Shown here one piece after another: positions 1 to 3,221 of a stretch of DNA of 6,058 bases. The first letter of the stretch is position 1; every line of letters starts with the position of its first letter. The notes below the pieces were generated by a model. The model was not told where the DNA came from, made no database searches, and saw only the letters and a list, made by a program, of their open reading frames with translations. Made by a program: the position numbers and the translations under genes. Source of the DNA: Chloroflexota bacterium (GTDB lineage: Bacteria; Chloroflexota; Anaerolineae; B4-G1; SLSP01); NCBI GenBank assembly GCA_009908585.1, contig JAAAOZ010000303.1, forward strand, positions 1-6,058. Direction: 5' to 3'.

Positions 1-215
1 AGATTCTCTCCCAGCGCGCGCAAGAGCAGCTTGGCATTCAACGGCGTCATCACCACCCGCCCCTTCACGCGCATTTTCTGCTGATTAGGCATCATCTGCC
101 CCAAATCCAGAATAACCTCCGAGGGGGAGTGCGAAATCAAAGCGACGTTGGCGTAAATTGGCTCTAAATCACTTGGTAACTCCACATTAAGTGAGGGTTG
201 TTTTGAGCGGCCCAT
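1..215 (-). CDS. DUF3467 family protein (3' end beyond the window)
   Basis: This reading frame is open from an ATG at 215 to the left edge, giving 71 codons with the C-terminus missing. The visible protein begins MGRSKQPSLNVELPSDLEP. It then reads YANVALISHSPSEVILDLG, QMMPNQQKMRVKGRVVMTP and LNAKLLLRALGENL. That order (a 'Y-N-hydrophobic-IxHSPxEhhLDh' strand, then an 'hhhTPxxAKxLhxAL' segment) is the pattern I recognise for DUF3467, a small family of about 100 residues with no established function. A GGGAGG Shine-Dalgarno at 221-226, five bases before the ATG, fixes the start. The gene lies downstream of ssb on the same strand, but a 264-bp gap with a long inverted repeat separates them, so co-transcription is uncertain. 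Family call is fairly sure; function is unknown. Confidence 0.8.
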   Translation of the reverse strand, partial: MGRSKQPSLNVELPSDLEPIYANVALISHSPSEVILDLGQMMPNQQKMRVKGRVVMTPLNAKLLLRALGEN

Positions 216-220
216 TTCAA

Positions 221-226
221 CCTCCC
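221..226 (-). promoter_or_regulatory. Ribosome binding site of the DUF3467 gene
   Basis: On the minus strand this reads GGGAGG, followed by a five-base spacer (TTGAA) and the ATG at 215. It supports a real translated gene at the left edge although only 71 codons are visible. Confidence 0.7.
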
Positions 227-263
227 GGCGAAAACTAGCTTGATATGATTAACTCGCCCACAT

Positions 264-400
264 AGTCACATAAAAGAGCAGAGGAGCTAAGGCCGTTCCA
301 AGAAGACAAATCTCCCGAGCATAAGCAATTTTCTGAGAAAAAGCATCAGGCTTGGAAGACTCTAACTTCTTAAACTACCTAAGCTCCTCTGCCGGTGACT
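264..400. other. Long imperfect inverted repeat between ssb and DUF3467 (candidate structured RNA or palindromic element)
   Basis: The arms GCAGAGGAGCT (278-288) and AGCTCCTCTGC (382-392) are perfectly complementary over 11 bp. After one A-A mismatch the pairing continues with AGG (290-292) and CCT (378-380). Outside lies a second match, AGTCAC (264-269) with GTGACT (395-400), across an 8/2-base internal loop. Inside lies TTCCAAG (296-302) with CTTGGAA (351-357), across a very asymmetric loop. The element is thus a rod of about 137 bases with bulges and an AT-rich apical part (303-350). No convincing protein is encoded here. It could be a non-coding RNA on either strand, a structured leader of the minus-strand DUF3467 gene, or a small MITE-like element with 15-bp inverted ends. 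I see no direct repeat at the boundaries, and I cannot match it to 6S, SRP, tmRNA or tRNA consensus. Confidence 0.5.
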
Positions 401-415
401 GCTTCGAGCATTTTT
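400..415 (+). terminator. Weak terminator-like hairpin with T-run, plus strand
   Basis: TGCT-TCG-AGCA (400-410) can form a four-base-pair hairpin followed directly by TTTTT (411-415). The stem is short for an intrinsic terminator. Its position just outside the right arm of the 264-400 inverted repeat is what would be expected if that element were transcribed on the plus strand and ended here. It could equally be chance. Confidence 0.2.
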
Positions 416-479
416 GGAAATTCCAGATGACTGCTACTTGACGTCCTCGTTCATCCCAATCGAGCGCCCGAAAACGCGA

Positions 480-902
480 TCAGAATGGAATATCATCCTC
501 GGCGACGCTGTTCGACTCTTCATAGTCCGAATCAGAGGCCCCGCCTTGGCCACCTTGGCGGCTCAAGAATCGAACCACAAAGGCCGTCATCTCGTAGGAT
601 GCGCCCCATGTGCCATCTTTGCGCTGATAGACGCGCGGTCCGCCGGTCTCAGGATCGGGCTTCATACGCCCCTCACACAAGACCTGGCGCCCCTTGCTCA
701 GGTACTGCGCGCAGGATTCCGCCGACTTCCCCCACACGGTGACGCGAAACCACACGGTTTCCTCACCCTGTGATCCGTCGCGATTCGTCCACTGGCGGTT
801 GGTCGCCACGCTCAACGTCGTGACCGGGGTGCCATCTGGCGTGTAACGCATCTCCGGATCTCGCCCTAAGTTCCCGACAATGATCAGTTTCTGATAAGAC
901 AT
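480..902 (-). CDS. ssb: Single-stranded DNA-binding protein SSB
   Basis: This 140-residue protein binds and protects single-stranded DNA during replication, recombination and repair, and recruits partner enzymes through its C-terminal tip. The N-terminus MSYQKLIIVGNLGRDPEMRY followed by TPDGTPVTTLSVATNRQW is the classic SSB OB-fold start. The fold continues through ETVWFRVTVWGKSAE (48-62) and the QYLSKGRQVLCEGR segment (66-79) to about residue 112. Aromatic residues W38, W51, F52 and W57 are in the range expected for DNA stacking. A short Gly/Ser/Asp linker (about 115-132) leads to the acidic tip EDDIPF, the conserved partner-binding peptide, so the protein is complete. I chose the ATG at 902 because AAGGAGG lies seven bases upstream. 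An in-frame ATG at 965 would add 21 residues unlike any SSB and would overlap the promoter region. The linker is short compared with the E. coli protein. Confidence 0.97.
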   Translation of the reverse strand: MSYQKLIIVGNLGRDPEMRYTPDGTPVTTLSVATNRQWTNRDGSQGEETVWFRVTVWGKSAESCAQYLSKGRQVLCEGRMKPDPETGGPRVYQRKDGTWGASYEMTAFVVRFLSRQGGQGGASDSDYEESNSVAEDDIPF

Positions 903-909
903 CGCTAAG

Positions 910-916
910 CCTCCTT
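910..916 (-). promoter_or_regulatory. Ribosome binding site of ssb (decides the start)
   Basis: The minus strand reads AAGGAGG here, seven bases before the ATG at 902. This near-perfect Shine-Dalgarno fixes the start at 902 rather than at the upstream in-frame ATG at 965. Confidence 0.85.
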
Positions 917-957
917 TCGCTGGGTTATTCTGGATGTCAATGTGGAGCCAATTATGA

Positions 958-973
958 ACTAACAAAAGTTAGT
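958..973. promoter_or_regulatory. Perfect palindrome over the ssb -10/start region (candidate operator)
   Basis: ACTAAC-AAAA-GTTAGT is a perfect 6+4+6 inverted repeat. It overlaps half of the -10 box and the predicted start of ssb transcription, the position where a repressor would block polymerase. The core AAC-N4-GTT resembles the Gram-positive-type LexA/DinR box (GAAC-N4-GTTC), which is also known from Chloroflexota, and ssb is LexA-controlled in some bacteria. The flanking bases deviate (TAAC/GTTA rather than GAAC/GTTC), so the LexA assignment is only a suggestion. A short transcript-level hairpin is another reading. Confidence 0.4.
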
Positions 974-998
974 GTACCGCAAATAGAAAAAAGTGCAA
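971..998 (-). promoter_or_regulatory. Probable sigma70-type promoter of ssb
   Basis: On the minus strand a -35 box TTGCAC (993-998) is separated by 16 bases of mostly T-rich sequence from a -10 box TACACT (971-976). This predicts a start site near 964 and a leader of about 60 bases before the ssb ATG. The boxes match the sigma70 consensus TTGACA/TATAAT at four positions each, with acceptable spacing. The location, in a non-coding gap directly upstream of ssb, supports it. Confidence 0.6.
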
Positions 999-1106
999 GC
1001 TTTGCCGCTTTAAAAACTGCCCCCAACACTCCAAAGGGCTGGCCAACTCCCCAATTTTCTCTCTCCAAATTTGAGTCTGACGATCCAGCCCGAGCAAGGG
1101 CAAAAT

Positions 1107-1880
1107 TTATGGCGGGGTCCCTTCGATGAAATAGATCAGCCCATCGGCGATGCCGCGCGCCACGACCTCCGGGCGCTCGGTGAGAATCTCACGGTCGTCT
1201 AACAAAAAGCCCGCCTCAATAATCGCGGCCGGGGTGCTCGGATCGATCTCATAAAAAGCATGATAACGGGTCATATCATAGGTGATCGTGTGCGGATCGA
1301 ACTCCAGTCCCGTCCGCGCGTGATAGGCCTCGCTGATGCGATCCACCATATCAGACTCTGGGCCGGGCGCATAGCTGGATTCTACCCGCGCGATTTTGAA
1401 GCCGCTCTTTCCCGGGACGTTGCATGAATCCGCGTGAATCGAAAGCAGCGCATCCGCCCGATAGCCGTTGAGCCGCGGATCGAATTCATCCAACAGATCC
1501 ACCTGCCAGCCGTGCTGATCCAACAGCGCCACCACGCGCCGGGCGATCTCTTGGTTGACATCGACCTCCTCAAGGCCGTCGGGACAGACCGCGCCGCTAT
1601 CACTGCCCGCGTGGCCCGCGATGATCCCCACGTGCGGCACATCCGGCACGGGGGTCGTGGCAGGGACGCCGGTGGGCGTCGGCTCCGAAGGCAGCAAGGG
1701 GATAATGATCGGCTCGCTCCGTGCTTGGGGAGCGGTCTCGCCCTCCTCCGTGGCCACCGCGATGATCGGCACAAAGCCCAGCGGCACGGCAAAGGCCGCG
1801 AGGAACGCGATCAAGACCAAAGCTCGAATCGTCCACCCCACGGCCCAACGATCTAAGTCAGAAGCTGTCTGTGGTTTCAT
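1107..1880 (-). CDS. Membrane-anchored N-acetylmuramoyl-L-alanine amidase (Amidase_3, zinc-dependent)
   Basis: This 257-residue protein should cleave the amide bond between muramic acid and the stem peptide in peptidoglycan, outside the cytoplasmic membrane. A hydrophobic segment (about 17-42) after a short N-terminus with R11 and R19 acts as signal anchor or signal peptide. A Pro/Thr/Glu-rich linker (about 44-82) follows, then the catalytic domain (about 83-253). The domain carries the Amidase_3 zinc ligands: H90 in IIAGHAGSDSGA, a Glu at 104/105 in GLEEVDVN (E105 aligns best with the usual EKD), and H149 in LLSIHADSC. The catalytic Glu is E222 in AAIIEAGFLLDD. The only two cysteines, C99 and C153, both sit next to zinc-binding motifs. 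The ATG at 1880 is the earliest possible start, because an in-frame TGA lies two codons upstream; no clear Shine-Dalgarno precedes it. No SH3 or cell-wall-binding repeats are present. It stands between the signalling operon and ssb as a probable single gene. Confidence 0.9.
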   Translation of the reverse strand: MKPQTASDLDRWAVGWTIRALVLIAFLAAFAVPLGFVPIIAVATEEGETAPQARSEPIIIPLLPSEPTPTGVPATTPVPDVPHVGIIAGHAGSDSGAVCPDGLEEVDVNQEIARRVVALLDQHGWQVDLLDEFDPRLNGYRADALLSIHADSCNVPGKSGFKIARVESSYAPGPESDMVDRISEAYHARTGLEFDPHTITYDMTRYHAFYEIDPSTPAAIIEAGFLLDDREILTERPEVVARGIADGLIYFIEGTPP

Positions 1881-1960
1881 ATTTCACGAGATGCTGCTTA
1901 AAAAGCTTAAGAATAATTGCTATTTGATGCTCCCAAAAATAAAGCCAAAATTAAGCCCAA

Positions 1961-2033
1961 TGCCCGACTACCAACGGTAGGGCCACCCACGGATTGTTTG
2001 TCGGGCAAGAATTCAACGGGGTAGGCCCTACCG
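1961..2033. repeat. Interleaved inverted repeats between hydrolase and amidase genes
   Basis: Two perfect inverted repeats interlock here. TGCCCGAC (1961-1968) pairs with GTCGGGCA (2000-2007), and CGGTAGGGCC (1975-1984) pairs with GGCCCTACCG (2024-2033). The order A-B-A'-B' cannot form both as a simple hairpin; it allows alternative folds or a pseudoknot. Smaller local hairpins also exist: CTACC-AAC-GGTAG (1968-1980) and GGTAGG-C-CCTACC (2020-2032), the latter containing the hydrolase stop codon (2028-2030). No T-run follows on the minus strand, so it is not a standard intrinsic terminator. It resembles REP-type intergenic palindromes, which would recur elsewhere in the genome. Confidence 0.55.
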
Positions 2034-2816
2034 CATGCGACGTTTCCACTCGTCCTTCACCTCGATGGCATCCCAATTATCCTGGTTGATCAAGAAATCG
2101 CGCAGGAGACGATTAAACTTGCTGGTCTCTTCCAACATCGGATAGTGCTGCGAGTTATTGAAGATAAAGGAATAGACATTATAGTCCAAATCTTCTAAAA
2201 TCGACTCCTCCGGCGTCTGGATAATCGGATCCTCTCGCCCATACACCAACAAGGTGGGTAAATCCATCTCATAAAAGAGATCAATAAGATCCAAATCCTT
2301 CACGGATTGCACACTTTGCGCGACGGCTTTCCCATCCGTCTTCGCGGCCTCCATATCTACCTCTTCGTAGGATTTAAGGCGACGTCCCAGAATCGATTTA
2401 GCCGGATTCTCGCCGCCGCTGAAGCCGCTCAAAGAACGCGCGATGTCACTACCCAGCAGTGGCATGTTGACCGTCAAGAGTTGCTCCACGCGGTCGGGAT
2501 GGGCCAGGGCAAAGTTCACGCCCACAATCCCCCCCAGGCCATGCCCAATGACGGGCACTTTACCGATCCCCATTTGATCCATGAACAACTCAAGTTGCGC
2601 CACATATCCACCAACACTATAGCGCGTCGCAATCTTATCTGAATCTCCAAATCCCCAGAAATCCAAGGCATAGGCCCGATACGAGGACGACATATCGACC
2701 ATCGTAGGCACCCAGTATCGCCACGATCCTAACCAATCGTGGAGGAACAACAGGGGCTTACCGCGCCCCAATGCCTCGTAGTGAACTAGACTACTTTCGA
2801 GGATAATAGCACTCAT
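2028..2816 (-). CDS. Alpha/beta hydrolase fold protein with Gly in place of the nucleophile Ser
   Basis: This 262-residue protein has the size and layout of the alpha/beta hydrolase_1 family. PLLFLHDWLGSWRYW (21-35) is the oxyanion-hole strand and loop, with HD replacing the usual HG. YALDFWGFGDSD (49-60) is the conserved loop after strand beta4. VPVIGHGLGGIVGVNFA (87-103) is the nucleophile elbow, and LLVYGREDPII (189-199) carries the catalytic-acid position D196. H224 in NSQHYPMLEE is the catalytic-His position. The elbow should read G-x-S-x-G but reads G91-H92-G93-L94-G95; the codon at 2538-2540 is GGC. Asp and His are kept but Ser is missing, so classical serine hydrolysis looks impossible, and a binding or signalling role is conceivable. 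AGAGGGAG at 2825-2832, eight bases before the ATG, supports the start. It lies 19 bases after the response regulator gene, so it is probably the last gene of the kinase operon. Confidence 0.88.
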   Translation of the reverse strand: MSAIILESSLVHYEALGRGKPLLFLHDWLGSWRYWVPTMVDMSSSYRAYALDFWGFGDSDKIATRYSVGGYVAQLELFMDQMGIGKVPVIGHGLGGIVGVNFALAHPDRVEQLLTVNMPLLGSDIARSLSGFSGGENPAKSILGRRLKSYEEVDMEAAKTDGKAVAQSVQSVKDLDLIDLFYEMDLPTLLVYGREDPIIQTPEESILEDLDYNVYSFIFNNSQHYPMLEETSKFNRLLRDFLINQDNWDAIEVKDEWKRRMR

Positions 2817-2824
2817 AGGCTAAA

Positions 2825-2832
2825 CTCCCTCT
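2825..2832 (-). promoter_or_regulatory. Ribosome binding site of the alpha/beta hydrolase gene
   Basis: The minus strand reads AGAGGGAG, eight bases before the ATG at 2816. It sits inside the 19-base gap after the response regulator stop codon, which leaves little room for a separate promoter and supports co-transcription. Confidence 0.65.
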
Positions 2833-2835
2833 TGC

Positions 2836-3213
2836 TTACAGTTTTCCCAATTCTTTTAAAATCTTCTTCACTTGCGCCGTCAACTCATCAGGTGCAAATG
2901 GCTTGAGGATGTAATCTACCGCGCCAGCTTTCAACCCTTCCTGAATCTCGCTCTCTTGGCCCTTGGCGGAAAGAAACACGACCGGAATTCCCTTCGTTTC
3001 AGGCTCCTTTTTCAGAGCATCGCAGGCCTGATAGCCCGTCATACGGGGCATGCGCACATCCATCAAGATGAGGTCCGGCATCATCTGAGACGCCTTCTTC
3101 ACGGCGGCCTCCCCATTGCTGGTCAGTTCCACGTCAAAGCCTGCAAAGCGCAACGTGAAAGCGATCAGCTCTCGAATATCTCGTTCATCTTCAGCAACCA
3201 GGATTTTAATCAT
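2836..3213 (-). CDS. Single-domain CheY-like response regulator
   Basis: This 125-residue protein is a lone receiver (REC) domain with no output domain. The acidic pocket is E8-D9 in ILVAEDERD, the phospho-acceptor is D52 in PDLILMDVRMPRMTGYQ, the switch Ser is S82 in VVFLSAKG, and the conserved Lys is K104 in DYILKPF. All key positions are intact, so it should accept phosphate from a histidine kinase. The obvious partner is the hybrid kinase just upstream, whose stop codon lies eight bases before this ATG. AAGGAG (3225-3230), the best Shine-Dalgarno, lies within the last codons of the kinase gene, so the two are probably translationally coupled. With no DNA-binding domain, it must act by protein contact or as a phosphorelay intermediate. 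The specific target cannot be read from the sequence. Confidence 0.95.
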   Translation of the reverse strand: MIKILVAEDERDIRELIAFTLRFAGFDVELTSNGEAAVKKASQMMPDLILMDVRMPRMTGYQACDALKKEPETKGIPVVFLSAKGQESEIQEGLKAGAVDYILKPFAPDELTAQVKKILKELGKL

Positions 3214-3221
3214 TCGTCCTA

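Noticed and set aside
278..392. tRNA gene suggested by GCAGAGG/CCTCTGC acceptor-like arms on the minus strand
   Set aside because: There is no T-arm with a TTCGA-type loop before the 3' arm, no proper anticodon arm, and the 115-base spacing is too long.
264..415. 6S RNA or SRP RNA
   Set aside because: The overall rod shape is suggestive, but it is short for 6S and I cannot find the conserved SRP tetraloop/asymmetric-loop motif or 6S-specific sequence. It is kept only as an unidentified structured element.
414..773. Plus-strand open frame of 119 codons
   Set aside because: It is antisense to ssb over most of its length, has no ribosome binding site and no recognisable domain. The other long plus-strand frames opposite the kinase, amidase and hydrolase are the same kind of shadow.
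480..965. Longer ssb starting at the ATG at 965
   Set aside because: The 21 extra residues do not resemble SSB, the ATG lies at the predicted transcription start and promoter palindrome, and a near-perfect Shine-Dalgarno precedes the ATG at 902.
1036..1091. Terminator for the amidase gene from GGGCTGG/CCAGCCC (1036-1042 and 1085-1091)
   Set aside because: The arms are only 7 bp, separated by 42 bases, and no T-run follows closely on the minus strand. I see no reliable terminator in 903-1106.
1881..1960. Promoter for the amidase gene
   Set aside because: The stretch is AT-rich, but the best pair (TTGGGA and TATTCT) has a 15-base spacer and poor matches, so it is not annotated.
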